DNA of 64,000 nt. Origin: Ctena decussata (Eukaryota > Mollusca > Bivalvia > Lucinida > Lucinidae). The DNA is taken from NCBI GenBank assembly GCA_963989385.1, contig OZ022506.1:7958841-8022840 (forward strand), read 5' to 3'. Below, piece by piece: positions 44,027-54,996 of the stretch. The translations under genes were made by a program, and so were the position numbers. Below the pieces are notes generated by a model. The model ran no database searches, was not told the DNA's origin, and saw only the letters and a program-made list of their open reading frames with translations. Numbering within the stretch: the first letter of the stretch is position 1; the number at the start of each line of letters is the position of its first letter.

Positions 44027-44553
44027 ATATATTCTAGCAGGTCATAAATGAACAGCAGGAAGGGAACTGAAACCAAATCACTTTCTCGGGGAACATTGTC
44101 ACTGTCGCAGAATTTGAGATGGCCCTATCTAGCAGGACTTCTTGCGTTCCGCCTCCGAGAAAGCTACTAATTCAACTTTGTAGTCTACCCCTTATACCAC
44201 AGACTTTCTTTTTGCGTAGCGATAGGTGTGGGATTGTCAAATCCTTTGAAATCCAGCAAAATAACAACATTCTGCCCTTGGCTATCAGTAATTTGCAAGG
44301 TCTTAAATGGTAAGTTGCAGCTGAGTCTCGCAAGAACGTCTATTCCTAAAGCCAAGTTGAGCATCCGTTAAGTATGCAGTGTCCCTCTAAGAGCTGGTGA
44401 ATGTAACAATACATAATTCTTACTGTATTTTAAGTAGTGACCCCTATGCTAAGGAACCTGAACCAACACTGAAACACTGACTGACAACGAAAACTGACGT
44501 AAACTCTTACGCCAGCTCATTCAGCAGCATACTGGAAGTTCATCCGGACTCCT
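44027..44553. other. Unassigned DNA
   Basis: The frame at 44119-44313 has no recognisable domain. No repeat seen. Confidence 0.35.
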
Positions 44554-44773
44554 GGGGCCGTATTCATAAAGCCACTTAAGTCGTTGCTATGAGGCTGCTA
44601 GGGCTAAATATCTATAAAGGAGATTCCCTACAACTATGAAATTTGGTATGGAAGAAGAGTCTTACAGACTGTTCCTCCAGACCAAATTTCATAGTTGTAG
44701 AGAATCTCCTTCAAAGAAATTTAGCCTTAGCAACAGCATAGCAACCACTTAGTCGTTTTATGAATACGGCCCC
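44554..44773. mobile_element. 220-bp foldback, GGGGCCGTATTCATAAA ends
   Basis: GGGGCCGTATTCATAAAGCC mirrors GTTTTATGAATACGGCCCC. The arms pair through AAGTCGTTGCTATG, TTAGCC and CCTACAACTATGAAATTTGG. The centre is near 44660. Half of a second copy is at 45060-45174. Confidence 0.85.
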
Positions 44774-44832
44774 TGGCTTTATGTACGTACCAGTACACTG
44801 GAAAAATTCTTTGGTAACTGTGGTGTAATTCA

Positions 44833-45059
44833 TTTGAGCCACGACACGAACAGAAACAACAAAGTGGTCGTGCGCCAAGCGCGGACTCAGATCAGCCTGG
44901 GTATCCGCCCAGTCTGATCAGACTCATCGCTAAGCGCCTAAAGGGTAGCTAAAGGCCTATGCTAGCTCCATGCGGACAGCGAGGACTCTGATCACTGGGT
45001 GGATGCCCCGGCTGATCTGAGTCTTTGCTGGGCACACATGCCACTTTGATGGTTTTGTC
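44833..45059. mobile_element. 240-bp palindromic MITE, right end lost
   Basis: Starts TTTGAGCCACGACACG and is recognisable to GATGGTTTTGTC; the final GTGTCGCGGCTCA is missing. At the break the sequence passes directly into half of the neighbouring foldback family. Confidence 0.8.
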
Positions 45060-45174
45060 TTTGTAAGACTGTTCCTCCAGAGCAAATTTCATAGTTGTAG
45101 GGAATCTCCTTCATAGAAATTTAGCCTTAGCAACAGCATAGCAACCACTTAAGTCGCTTTATAAATACGGCCCC
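45060..45174. repeat. Right half of the GGGGCC foldback
   Basis: TGTAAGACTGTTCCTCCAGA to ATAAATACGGCCCC matches the right arm of 44554-44773 almost exactly. The left arm is absent and the truncated MITE stands in its place. Confidence 0.85.
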
Positions 45175-45198
45175 TGGACCAAAGCAAAGTAACCTTTT

Positions 45199-45552
45199 TT
45201 ATCATATGACGTTGCATCTGGGCGTGTAATAAAGCCATGCATTAAAACTGATAATCCACTAGTGGATTAAATATGCAAATTACGCCGTAACGTTATGCGT
45301 TGACGTGCATAAAACGTCGCGTTTTCTAATGGCAAAATCGTGACGTTCTAGTTCAAAATTAGCTAATAAAATGCGATTTTAGTGTCATATGATAAATAGA
45401 ATCTTGCATTCGTGCTCCTGTATTATTGACTTTATTAAACTCGTTGGTGAAAACGATAAGATGCTCGGCATAGCCTCGCATCTTATCTTTTTCCCCTACT
45501 CGTTTAATAAATTCAATAATACATGAGCACTCATGTTAGATCCTCTATATAT
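45199..45552 (+). repeat. Dispersed repeat E, copy 2
   Basis: Direct match to 24311-24653 over its whole length, with about 11 extra bases near 45423 (TTGACTTTAT). Ends in the same ATGAGCACTCATGT hairpin side. Confidence 0.85.
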
Positions 45553-45656
45553 ACTCCATAGTTATACCTTATCGGGCTACCTCCGCATACCAGCCCCGGA
45601 TCCAGGAGGTGGGCTTTCGGGCTTGAGCCCCGCCACCTGGGCCTGATTAGATTAAA
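45553..45656. other. Short spacer
   Basis: CCAGCCCCGGATCCAGGAGG here has a partial inverse near 45880-45910 (GTGGTCTGGATCCGGG), suggesting loose ends around the hairpin that follows. Confidence 0.35.
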
Positions 45657-45727
45657 ATATATGTTGTGACATCTCATTAGAATCGCCTCAGCGAGGCGAT
45701 TCTAATCAGATAGCACAACATATATTT
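45655..45727. repeat. Hairpin, AGAATCGCCTCAGCGAGGCG core
   Basis: Two arms of about 35 bp with three mismatches (left AAATATATGTTGTGACATCT, right ending AGCACAACATATATTT), centred at about 45690. Same core as 13749 and 52286. Confidence 0.82.
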
Positions 45728-46728
45728 CAAGGCAAAAAGGACATTAGCGAAAATTCTCATCAAATTCATCCCTAACTATGTCAGATATTTTCGATCCCAA
45801 CTCCCCGTCCCCCCCAACACATACATACATACACACACACATCTCGGCACCTCCCAGCCCCACCAGTTAGCCAGAGCCCCACCAGTGCGTGGTGGTCTGG
45901 ATCCGGGTCTGCATACAGATACCCGGCTAGCTTTTTCGGAGGAACTCTACGAACAAAACTACTGTGTGGTTGTAAAGGTACATTTAGTGCTTAACTGTAT
46001 TCGCCATGCCATATTTCCCTCTGTATGAAGCTACTCCAAACTGCACAGACAGTATAGATTAAGTTCCATAGGCATATCGAATGTTGTTTTAAGTTGTTTG
46101 TCCGTTAGCTGGTTCATGTGTCCGTCTCTATTTGGGTGATATTCAAAACCATGTATCATCACTGTGTGGCAGTGCACGTGCAAATTACAAGTATAAGTAA
46201 TTCTAGAGCTATTAGCCATGTATTACTTATTATTACAGATCTATAGGGTCACTGCGTCTGATCTGGGCTTTAGTTGTTTGCCATGTATCTACATAACAAG
46301 CTTTTGAAGTTTATCTTGGATTCTTAGTAAGATGGTAGGATGTACGTAGTATTTCCAGACGGTCGGGGCTGATTATTGTATCCTCCTTCATGTCATAACA
46401 TATGCAGCGGTAGCTGTATTCATAGGACGCATGTTGGTCTACGAAACCAGCTACGGAAATATTGTACATGTAGCTTTATTATAAGAGCATCCTATGTTCG
46501 AAGGTAGCCCTATATGGTAAAACAGTGCCTCTATTCGTCTAGGGAACTGAGTTTTGTCCGAAAGCTTAAAAATATATTATCAAGAAGACTAGCCTACCAT
46601 GTTAAACTATAAATGTAATTATACCAAATCTAGTGCGACAGACGCGCGCGTTTCTGTATATAACTTCTTCTGTGTGGCTAGACAAAATAATTTAATAAAT
46701 AATTAAATATATTATATAAATAAATAAA
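45728..46728. other. Unassigned DNA
   Basis: A short CA/CATA run is at about 45819-45840. No gene or repeat supported otherwise. Confidence 0.4.
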
Positions 46729-47619
46729 TTGAATCAACATTGGAAATCGTTAAATCGGTACCTCGACGCTGAATCGGCGTTGATTCAAAGTTATTGAATA
46801 ACAAGCAGTGCCGAGAGGTATTAACAGCCGTGCATCAACCGGCGAAAAGCCGTGTTTCAACAAGGATTTTCACGCGCTGTTGATGCACGATGACAGAACT
46901 TTCAATATGCTTGTGCCGGGCCACTGAAAAATCCACCAAGCAACTTTGTCTCTCCCGTTTCGGTCGAATTACAAAAATTGGTGGTGCGCTACCTATGTAT
47001 GCCTATATGACGTCATCATGCCTTTGTAATCTGACGTCATCGTCGTGACTCAGATTTAAAGCGATGTTGTTTACATTCTTACGATGCCAACTGGAGAGTA
47101 AATAAGTGTTATAGAAAACATGCATCTCAAGCTTTCAGCAGATGGTATATGAATGGATCAGGCTTGTTCTGCATGGAAATTATTGCCCAAAGGTATCTGC
47201 CTTTTGTTGATTAATTTGCAATCTATTTTGCATCAACTACAACGACAGTCTAGGACAATTTTCCGAAATATTGAAGTTGAATAGGATGATGGCAGCCATT
47301 TTGAATAGCTGAATGCTCTCGGGCCCGGAAGACGAATATTAGTTAAAAGATGCACCAGCGCGTTGGCTGTCAAACGGTGACAAAATATAGTGCCAAGTTT
47401 TTTTTCTCAAACTTTAACGAATAATTCGTTGAATTTATGCAATAACAACGATCAAACATTTGTTTCCAATGTATTAACATTTGCCAGGTCCCTCGGGAGA
47501 TGTTGAAAACCTCGGCCTTCGGCCTCGGTTTCCAACATCTCCCTCGGGACCTGGCAAACGTTAATGCATGAAAAACCATGTTTGATCCCTATATTGAGTC
47601 ATGTCGTGAGCCCGTTGGG
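46729..47619. repeat. Palindromic GTTGATTCAA element, interrupted
   Basis: ATTGAATCAACATTGG.. to GGCGTTGATTCAAAGT (46729-46791) looks like the body of the family, and ATGTCGTGAGCCCGTTGGG (47601-47619) looks like its diverged right end (consensus GTTGTGTGCCTGCTGGG). The 805-bp element lies between them, so it probably inserted here. Confidence 0.5.
46792..47596 (-). mobile_element. 805-bp inserted element, second copy, CAATA ends
   Basis: Inverted copy of 19439-20253, recognisable along its whole length (GGGATCAAACATGGTTTTTC and GCCGAGGC-type hairpin at the high end, GTGCATCAAC..CGGCGAAAAGCCGTG at the low end). TATTG, the complement of CAATA, is at 46792-46796 and 47592-47596. Two insertions with the same 5 bases at both ends point either to a site preference or to element termini. 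Confidence 0.8.
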
Positions 47620-48065
47620 TTTGTTACTTCTATTCTTCTTTACAGTATTCTATTTCACCTGTATTTTTTTACACCTTTCCCCCTTTTCCTTAATTATTTG
47701 CATTTGTTAATTTTTTTTTATACTTAACTTGATTTTTTGTTTGACCTGAATTTTTGTTTGTATTCATATCGCCTTTGTTCACCTTTAATTTGTATTGTAG
47801 GGAAAGGGCCGTAAAAATGTTGGTAGAAGTTGTGGCCAAACCCCACTGCAAACAATATGGCAATTAAATAGGTTTCACCTAAAAAGATAAATTCGTTGCG
47901 TTTCGCAAAATACCAATTTCTGTGAGTTTCTCACTCAGTGCAACTGGTATTGTGAAACCAGGAAAAGATCTTGCAATTGCTATCAAAATTTCAGAGACGG
48001 AAAGTTTTCTGCATATATTGATCTGTACACGTTTTCACAGTCAACGATACTTTAGCAGCCAGTTT
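47620..48065. other. Unassigned T-rich DNA
   Basis: Long T-rich stretch (about 47660-47780) followed by AGGGAAAGGGCCGTAAAAATG, which could be the 3' part of a retroelement, but nothing confirms it. Confidence 0.3.
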
Positions 48066-48075
48066 GCATATACTT

Positions 48076-48244
48076 AGGAGCAGCTGTAGCGTAGTGAATA
48101 ACACTCCGGACTACCAATCCAGGGGTCGCAAGTTCGATTCCCCGCTTCTCCGGTCTTTCGGGTGAGACTTTAAACCGAGGTCCTGTCTCCATATGACCTC
48201 GTTGTTGGTGGGACGTTAAACCCGAGTTCACTCACTCACTCACT
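48076..48244 (+). mobile_element. tRNA-derived SINE, family G, with 10-bp target duplication
   Basis: The head begins GGAGCAGCTGTAGCGTAGTG (A box) and has the B box AAGTTCGATTCCC. The body contains GGTGGGACGTTAAACCCGAG and the tail is CACTCACTCACT. GCATATACTT flanks it at 48066-48075 and 48245-48254. Confidence 0.85.
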
Positions 48245-48254
48245 GCATATACTT

Positions 48255-48515
48255 GACCAAAATATATATGATGTATATAAACTTAAGGTTTAGTACAGTT
48301 GTTGTCCACCATGTAGGATTGCACAGCTAAAAAGTGAGGTAAATAAACTAAAGGCGTTCAAAAAGTGTATTTTACTTTCTTTTGCCTCTGAGTATATTTT
48401 CAACTGCTTTTTGTGCGAGTTTGAAGCTTTCTGCATTACTTTGGTATCAGTCGCAGATTGGCTTTGTCACTTTGCAATTAAATTGTTTTTCATGGTTTGT
48501 GTGACTGTAAACATT
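48255..48515. other. Unassigned DNA
   Basis: No feature recognised. Confidence 0.3.
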
Positions 48516-48722
48516 TTTTGCAAACTCGGCCCCGCTCATCGGGGTCCTCGAAACAGATGGGCTACATGATGCCACTGCGGCAGAAATGCTAGTATCTGTA
48601 GTAGAACTTGAGCGCCATTAATCTCAGGTTGGGGTGAAGTCCAACAAATTTGGAGGCCATGTCTGGATATGATTGAAATATTGTTTACTGGGACGTTAAA
48701 CCACAACAATATCAACAATAAC
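48516..48722 (+). repeat. SINE-like 3' body with CAACAAT tail
   Basis: ACTGGGACGTTAAACCACAACAAT at 48688 matches the 3' body of family G (GGGACGTTAAACC). The upstream part, from CTCGGCCCCGCTCATCGGGG, lacks a tRNA-like head. Confidence 0.5.
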
Positions 48723-50150
48723 ATTTTGGAAAACAACCTGATCTTGAATCTCTTCTTTTTCTTCTCTGACCTTGCTCTAGTCGAATCTGCATGTTGTTCT
48801 TTGCTGACCAGATTCTTTCGCAGCAATGAGATATTTTGATCGCAGGGTCTGTAGCCAGACTGCCTCTAACCATTGATAGGCATTGCTACCACTATCCACA
48901 GAACTACACAGTGCGTGTTTATGTGCTAGAAGAGGGGGTTGGACTGAAGTAACAAATGAGTGGTGCATTACAGATGCACACACAGGTCTGTTTTTATGAC
49001 AAATGAACTATATTTTTCCAGAACATGTGCCGTACGAACAGAGACAAATTTAACAGCCCGCATTTCTGTGTATCTTGGTCTATCTTCCGTGTCCATATTT
49101 ACTATCTATGCATCCTCCGAGATCTCTTCAGAGGAAAGTAGACTCGTAGATCTGCTCTCAGATCGAGTCGAACTGTAGTAAGCAGATAGGAGAATGGGCA
49201 TGGTTTTCAGAGAGAACGGCTCTGACATGTTTAATGTTTGTTCCCTTTTTCAATGAGGTCAGCCCTTAAATGAAAAAAAAACAAAAACAGGGGAATAAAC
49301 TCTTTCCTTTAAGACCAGACCCACTTTTGGGAGATATTTAACGACCTTGAATGCAAATCTGAAGTCCCAAAAAATTTCTCCTATAGAAAAAAAATAGTGG
49401 AAAGCATGGCAGTGTACCGAGTCACCTAAAATCAAATTGAACAGAGAATTGGATTATTTGAGAATAATTATAGGTTGGAGAAAATCACACGTCTCCCTTG
49501 TATGAATTTCAGGAAGCATCTCACATATAATTCAAGAGGAGCATGACATACGCTGTATGCCATGCCCCCTCGAATATAAGTACGATGAAGCCATAGATCT
49601 GTTACCATAGCAACTAAGGAATTAAACTTGTTGTGCTTAGTGGCTTGGCAGAATGACATCTCGATGACGCCACTTTGACATCAATATGAACTCTTAGATG
49701 CTATGGTAAGATATATGGCGTCATTGTTCCAGAGCATGGCAAACAGTGTAAGTCATTCTCAGCCATTTTTGTTTCAAATGTCAGACATTACAAACTGAAT
49801 TTTTTCTACAGAAAATTCAGACTTTCTCAAACAAATATTTGTTCTGAAGTCATATAACTTCTGGTCATCATTCTGAATTATTAATTGAATATATACACAG
49901 AAGAGACTGCAAAAGTCCTCTTAATCTATCTGGAAACAACGAAAAACAGTCACTGTAATTTGATATTTTAATGAACAAGCTGAAATGCATGTCAAATAAT
50001 TTAACATGAAACGAATAAGTTTTTGTGTCTTTCAAACTATCACGGACTACATTATTTTGATCATGAGATGAGACTTAAAAATTGCTACTATTATATTTAA
50101 TTGATATTCAAAAGTTGATATTTTTAGATATCATGACACTAATTATGAGA
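48723..50150. other. Unassigned DNA, 1.4 kb
   Basis: Small frames at 48777-48983 (minus), 48960-49178 (plus) and 49468-49659 (minus) lack recognisable domains. No repeat seen. Confidence 0.4.
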
Positions 50151-50310
50151 CCTCCTTCTCTCTCTTTTTCTCTCTAGTACTTAACAAATTCACGTATGCG
50201 TCCTCTGTCTCTCTCCCTCCAATATCCACATGTAAATGTAGTACCTGTATGCAAGCACAGTCCAGAGAGAGAGAGAGAGACAGAGACAGAGCGACAGAGA
50301 GATCTCAATG
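50151..50310. repeat. CT-rich and GA-rich simple sequence
   Basis: CTCTCTCTTTTTCTCTCT-type sequence at about 50155-50180 and GAGAGAGAGAGAGACAGAG at about 50265-50300. The two could pair. Confidence 0.75.
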
Positions 50311-50783
50311 ACTACGTTTTACAGCAGAAACATGTCATAAAATAACATGGTATCATGGTATCGAGCTCAATTCAACAAGGTAATGTTGAACCGACCTTGA
50401 TAAGGCGTTGCTTCAACTGAACTCTTTAAATATAAAGTGATATTTTGGCTGTGCCACGAGAAATTGGGGCCTAACGTGTTCGAAAGATCAGCCCGCGCAC
50501 TCGTGTTTGATCATATTCTTTGCACAAGATTCCATATACAGTTATGTTCCAAGGTCCATATTAAATACAGATAACATGTTAATATACATGTACATGACCC
50601 TGGGACTATTCTCATTGGCTGTTGCGAACACAGACTGATCAGTCTTCCCTGGTCGGCTGTATGGTCCCCATTTCACATGACATGATTCATACATATCAAA
50701 TAAAAAATAAACAGCCATGAAAATGAATAAATTAATTCTAGATTTAAAAACAAATACAAATTTATAAATAACTAAAAGTAAAA
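50311..50783. other. Unassigned DNA
   Basis: A weak GTTGAATC-type patch is at about 50369-50430; nothing firm. Confidence 0.3.
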
Positions 50784-51009
50784 GTTAAGCCGCGACACGA
50801 CAAAAACTAACAAAGTGGTTGTGCGCTCAGCGCAGACTCGGATCAGCCTGGGCATCCGCCTAGTCTGATCAGTCTTCATTGTTCGCATAGCGGTAGCTGT
50901 CCTTTAAGCGCTTAGCAGAGTCTTATCAGACCCGCTGGATGCCCAGGCTGAAATGAGACTGCACAGGGTATACATGCCAGTTTGTTGGTTTTATCGTGTC
51001 GCGGCTCAT
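50784..51009. mobile_element. 240-bp palindromic MITE (TGAGCC family)
   Basis: TTAAGCCGCGACACGAC to ATCGTGTCGCGGCTCAT. The first base of the TIR has drifted (TAAGCC). The next copy is only 90 bp away. Confidence 0.82.
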
Positions 51010-51097
51010 TTGTACTTGCATAAAAAAGTAGGAACATAACAAATGACAGCATTGCTCTGCTGAGTCTGTAGATTCTTCCGTATTTGAAAAAATATAA

Positions 51098-51286
51098 ATT
51101 GAACCGCGACACGAGAAAACCAACAAAGTGGTTGTGCGCCCAGCGCAGACTCAGATCAGCCTGGGCAACCGCCCAGTCTGATCAGACTCTTTGCTAAGCA
51201 CTGAAAGGGTAGCTAAGAGACTCCGCTACCTCCATGCGGACAGCAAAGATTCTGATCAGACTGTTTTCTCGTGTCGCGGCTCAATT
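51098..51286. mobile_element. 240-bp palindromic MITE, right arm deleted
   Basis: ATTGAACCGCGACACGAGAA to TCGTGTCGCGGCTCAA. From CAGACTG the sequence jumps to TTTTCTCGTG, losing about 55 bp of the right arm. Confidence 0.82.
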
Positions 51287-51300
51287 CATAATGTACTTGA

Positions 51301-51381
51301 TTTTCTTACAACACTTGAAATTGTTTAAACACTTCAAAAAGTACTTTTCAAACAATTTCAAAACTGTTGTAAGAAAATTAA
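51301..51381. repeat. Hairpin, TTTTCTTACAAC arms
   Basis: TTTTCTTACAACACTTGAAA and GTTTCAAACAATTT..GTTGTAAGAAAA pair over about 28 bp around a loop with AAGTACTT. Confidence 0.75.
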
Positions 51382-52285
51382 TTATTTCATTATGTTTCAT
51401 TTCGTGATATTTATCATGTAAGGCTGACTGATTACACACACGAACACGATATGATAAATTACTATGCATCAACAATAGTTATATAATTTAATCTCAAGTA
51501 TGACTAGATATCACTATTTCTCATCAGATCGATGCTGAGTCACATCCCACTACTTGGTACAAATCATTGCTCATCAATCCTTTCTCAAGATCTTTCATCT
51601 GGCGATAATCCAAGGGCATGTCTTACGATATCGTCTGCTTAACAAATTACCTCTGTTCGTAAGAGTGCACTTTGGCTCCCTGCTGGCTCGCACTGAAGTA
51701 CTAACAACCCGGATACCTGTATATCAGGTATACCTGTATGACGTATATCTCACCTGTTTGCGCGCGGTACGGTCTGACGATATAGGTCACCAGAGTGCTT
51801 TAATAAACACTACCACGCTAATCAAATAATGAAATAATCGTCAGTCCTTTGGTAAACAAGATTATTGACGGACTTTTCTGCTTCTTGATTTTGACAAACA
51901 ACCTCCTGTTGAAAGTGTGAGAAGGTTGTAGCTGTCAATATTTGCTGAAAATTTCCAGACGAAAACAATTTATTTCGTAATAAATGATCGAAGTTTGTCC
52001 TCTCATTATATACATGCATTTTAAAGTGTTTGTTCGTGCGCTTTCAGTAAGGAGGGGTTTGTAGGATAGTTCAGAGATAACATAAAATTTCTAAAAATTG
52101 GTACATTTTAGGCCTGAGCAAACAGTGCAGACCTGGATCAGACGGCTGATCACGGCCTACCCTGTTTTCCGGTCCATCCGATCCTTTGGACGCATTATTG
52201 TTTAGTACACCAAACTGTTTGATTTTTATAACATTTACGGTAAGTATTTTGTTGTGCTTTTTAAGAATTTTTATGGTATTTCTAA
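51382..52285. other. Unassigned DNA, 0.9 kb
   Basis: Small frames at 51554-51829 and 51822-52019 are without domains. No repeat recognised. Confidence 0.4.
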
Positions 52286-52352
52286 TTTCTCAGTGACCGT
52301 CATCAGAACCGCCTCGCCTTGCCGTGGCGGTTCTAATGGCGGTCACTGAGAA
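52286..52352. repeat. Hairpin, AGAACCGCCTCGCCTTGCCG core
   Basis: Arms of about 32 bp (left ATTTCTCAGTGACCGTCATC, right ending GGCGGTCACTGAGAAAT) with about three mismatches and a small loop. Same core as 13749 and 45655, with different outer arms. Confidence 0.82.
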
Positions 52353-52781
52353 ATCAGAACTAATCTTAGAATAATGATCACAACCCCAACCTCACTCCTT
52401 ATTCTATAGCTCTGATTGTATGTCATTTCTGATGTTCCATATCTCGAAATCACCATTTGTGTCCATTACTGTCTGTTGTCCCTTCCTATAGCGATCTCGA
52501 CCAGCAGGATGTTTATCATATATGCACATAAGTCATTTTAAACTATGCTGAGATGACGATGATACTGCTCTTCACCAACTTGTCTGCGCATGTCTTCTAG
52601 TGCGGTCCTCCTCATTTCCATATATGGCACTGTTATTATTATGCAAGGAAATTACACATGATTATGTAATGTAATTTAGCTGGCTCACCCAGTGTCAGCG
52701 CTTGCTCACCATGCAAATGTCATCTGGATAGTAATATCCAGGATAAAAATAAAACCGGTGTTTAATTCTGCATATTTTCCC
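52353..52781. other. Region downstream of the PH gene
   Basis: Would hold the gene's 3' untranslated region. No unambiguous AATAAA was found on the minus strand close to the stop. Confidence 0.35.
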
Positions 52782-53246
52782 TCATTCATCCTCGTCTCCC
52801 TCCTCTAATGTTGGCATCAGGGGAGATCTTGGAATCACAGGTGATAATGTTGGTGACAAAGAACCCTTTGGCGGTGAAGAAGATACCATTTGTGGTTCTA
52901 ATGCTTCCACCCAGTCTCTGGCGACGGAACTAGATTCCGCCTCAAAACTTAGTCCCGAACCCTCAAAATCGTTTAACACCACTTTAAACTGAGTCTTCTT
53001 ATCGTCCGATATGTTTACAGAACAGTTCTTGAGATTTATGTAACCAGATTGTATGCTGTATTTCTGGTCTTTGTACAGAACCGCGTATTGTTCAAAACAG
53101 CTTTTGTACACACGGACGAACACTGAGAGTTTCCTGACTTTACCGGCATTTCTCTGCAACAGGCAGAGACAACCACTTTTAATTTCAGGCCCGTCCAAAT
53201 TGTCATTCTTATTACACATGTTGATTGTTCCTACGTTTTCCTTCAT
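52782..53246 (-). CDS. Small single-exon PH-domain protein
   Basis: A 154-residue product from the ATG at 53246 (context AAAATGA) to TGA at 52782. The open frame runs upstream to 53336 but has no earlier ATG, only a GTG. A pleckstrin-homology fold covers about residues 21-118: strands CLCLLQR, LSVFVRVYK, YAVLYKD and YINLKNCSVNI, then FKVVLND, and the C-terminal helix SVARDWVEALE with the conserved Trp at about 112. PH domains usually bind phosphoinositides or proteins; here the ligand is unknown. The tail holds SPTLSPVIPRSPLMPTLEE, with several Ser/Thr-Pro sites, and ends in acidic EEGDEDE. There is no signal peptide or membrane segment. A small, intron-less PH gene with a compact promoter recalls inducible PHLDA-type genes, but the sequence does not match them in a way I can prove. 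An upstream exon joined through CAG at 53337-53339 is a weaker alternative. Confidence 0.75.
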   Translation of the reverse strand: MKENVGTINMCNKNDNLDGPEIKSGCLCLLQRNAGKVRKLSVFVRVYKSCFEQYAVLYKDQKYSIQSGYINLKNCSVNISDDKKTQFKVVLNDFEGSGLSFEAESSSVARDWVEALEPQMVSSSPPKGSLSPTLSPVIPRSPLMPTLEEGDEDE

Positions 53247-53376
53247 TTTATACGGCCTCCGTCTACAGTTATCCACAATTTTAACAAAACGAAGTGACTT
53301 TGAACACGTTTTCTTCTTATCCGATCGTATCCTGTCTTACAAACAATACTATGATACTTGCATTGTGTATTTCATA

Positions 53377-53495
53377 TTATATACTTAAGTAAGTGAACGA
53401 ACTGACTCAGGTCACGTGGTACCCGACAATAGATCAAGGTGAATGACGTCAAAGATTGCTCATGAATATTTAAATAAACTAAATCAGTATCCAAT
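53377..53495 (-). promoter_or_regulatory. Predicted promoter of the PH gene: TATA, E-box, CRE, CCAAT
   Basis: On the minus strand, moving away from the gene: TATATAA at 53383-53377 (about 130 bp before the ATG), CACGTG in a GTCACGTGG-like context (complement of 53413-53418), the palindromic CRE TGACGTCA at 53451-53444, and ATTGG (CCAAT) at 53495-53491. Order and spacing fit a TATA promoter starting near 53350. The sites are seen directly; their use is inferred. Confidence 0.55.
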
Positions 53496-54274
53496 CCACT
53501 GAGTTTTCCCACGATCGGTGTAAACAGACTGGATACAGATAGGAAAAGAGGCGTATCATAATGTACCTTGTTGAAATATTTTTTTTTTGTCTTATTTTAA
53601 GAAAGTGCAGAAACATGTATATCTAATCGCGGAAATGCTTTTTTGTCTGCCAAGCATTTAGTCACAAGGCATAAAAAAGATTTGTATTGGTGCGGAATAA
53701 TCGCTTCCGTGAGTCGGATAACATAGTATTTCCATTAAACCTACCTCACAATATAGAAAAAATATGTCTCGATATTTGCTTACCCAAAATGACTAACAGT
53801 GACCGGCATTTGACACCAGTTCCTTCAGAAAGCTTCATAATTAGTGTTTTGATTTTATTAATCTTTGCCATTCATATATCACCGACGGATTATGAATAAA
53901 GACGGCGTGTTCAAAACATTAATATTCGATACATTCTTTGTTGTTGACAATATCATTAATTAAAAAGTTAATTTTGAGTCCAGTGTAAGTGAAACGCGAG
54001 AAAAGATCTTTCACCATGACTCTTTGTACTCAAACTTGCTTTTATGATATGTATCGTTTTTTTTTTTTTTGTCTTTCAATTTAGTCATAACAAAGCACCC
54101 GGGTATGTTCCCGGAAGCTAATCCATTTAGGCACCACCTGGCGTCCTCGCGTGTGTTCGTTTCCCGTTAGTCAGTACTGCTCGTTAAGACTGTGCGGTTG
54201 GATGGCATGAGTGGATAAAAGAGTACATTAGCAGGGTCACGTTCAATATGTTTCTGTGGATAACTGCCCACTCA
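53496..54274. other. Unassigned DNA upstream of the PH gene
   Basis: T runs at about 53580 and 54058-54071. The frame at 53687-53899 has no domain. Confidence 0.35.
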
Positions 54275-54932
54275 TACAGTACCGGCAGCGCAAAACCGTA
54301 CAATTTTCGCGTTTTGAACGCGTGTGCAACGCATTTTTCGTGCGTGTGTATGAAACGCGTTTTGAAACGCGTTGACTCGCGTTTTTCGCGTTTATCTCGT
54401 TTTCCAAATATCCAATCAAATCGCTTCCCGAGAAATCCATGCGAAACGCGTGTTATCCGCGATTTTCGCGTAGCATAACTTAACCAATCAGAAAATCTTC
54501 ATTTGCGTTTGTCTGTGACGTAGATAACGCGAAAATCGCGATTCATAATAAGCCAATCAAAACGCTCCTCGCAAAACGCGTGCGAAGCAGCCATAATATG
54601 GTCGTACGCGCACCACAATTTATCAGTATTTTTGCAGAGTTTTCAAGTGAATTATCAATTGGATTTATAAATAGAGTCATATTGTTTCATACTTTTTGGC
54701 ATTGGGAATCGGGCCGAATTTTGGCCCCAAATATCGGTGATTGAGAGCCCTGTTAATTATCCATAATGCCTGAATATGACGCCAACTGTACTAATTTTGA
54801 GTCTCTTGGTTCCTTCCTAGTAGGACCTAAAACTTTCTAGTACAGATTTAGGTACAGAGTATGAAAGTATGGGTTGTATTTTTCATATCCGACCTTAAAA
54901 ATTTTAACATAAAAAGTTTTAAGATTTTTTTT

Positions 54933-54996
<64 letters not shown>

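Noticed and set aside
53247..53276. GTG start giving a 164-residue PH protein
   Set aside because: A nuclear eukaryotic gene would start at ATG; the first in-frame ATG is at 53246 with a good context.
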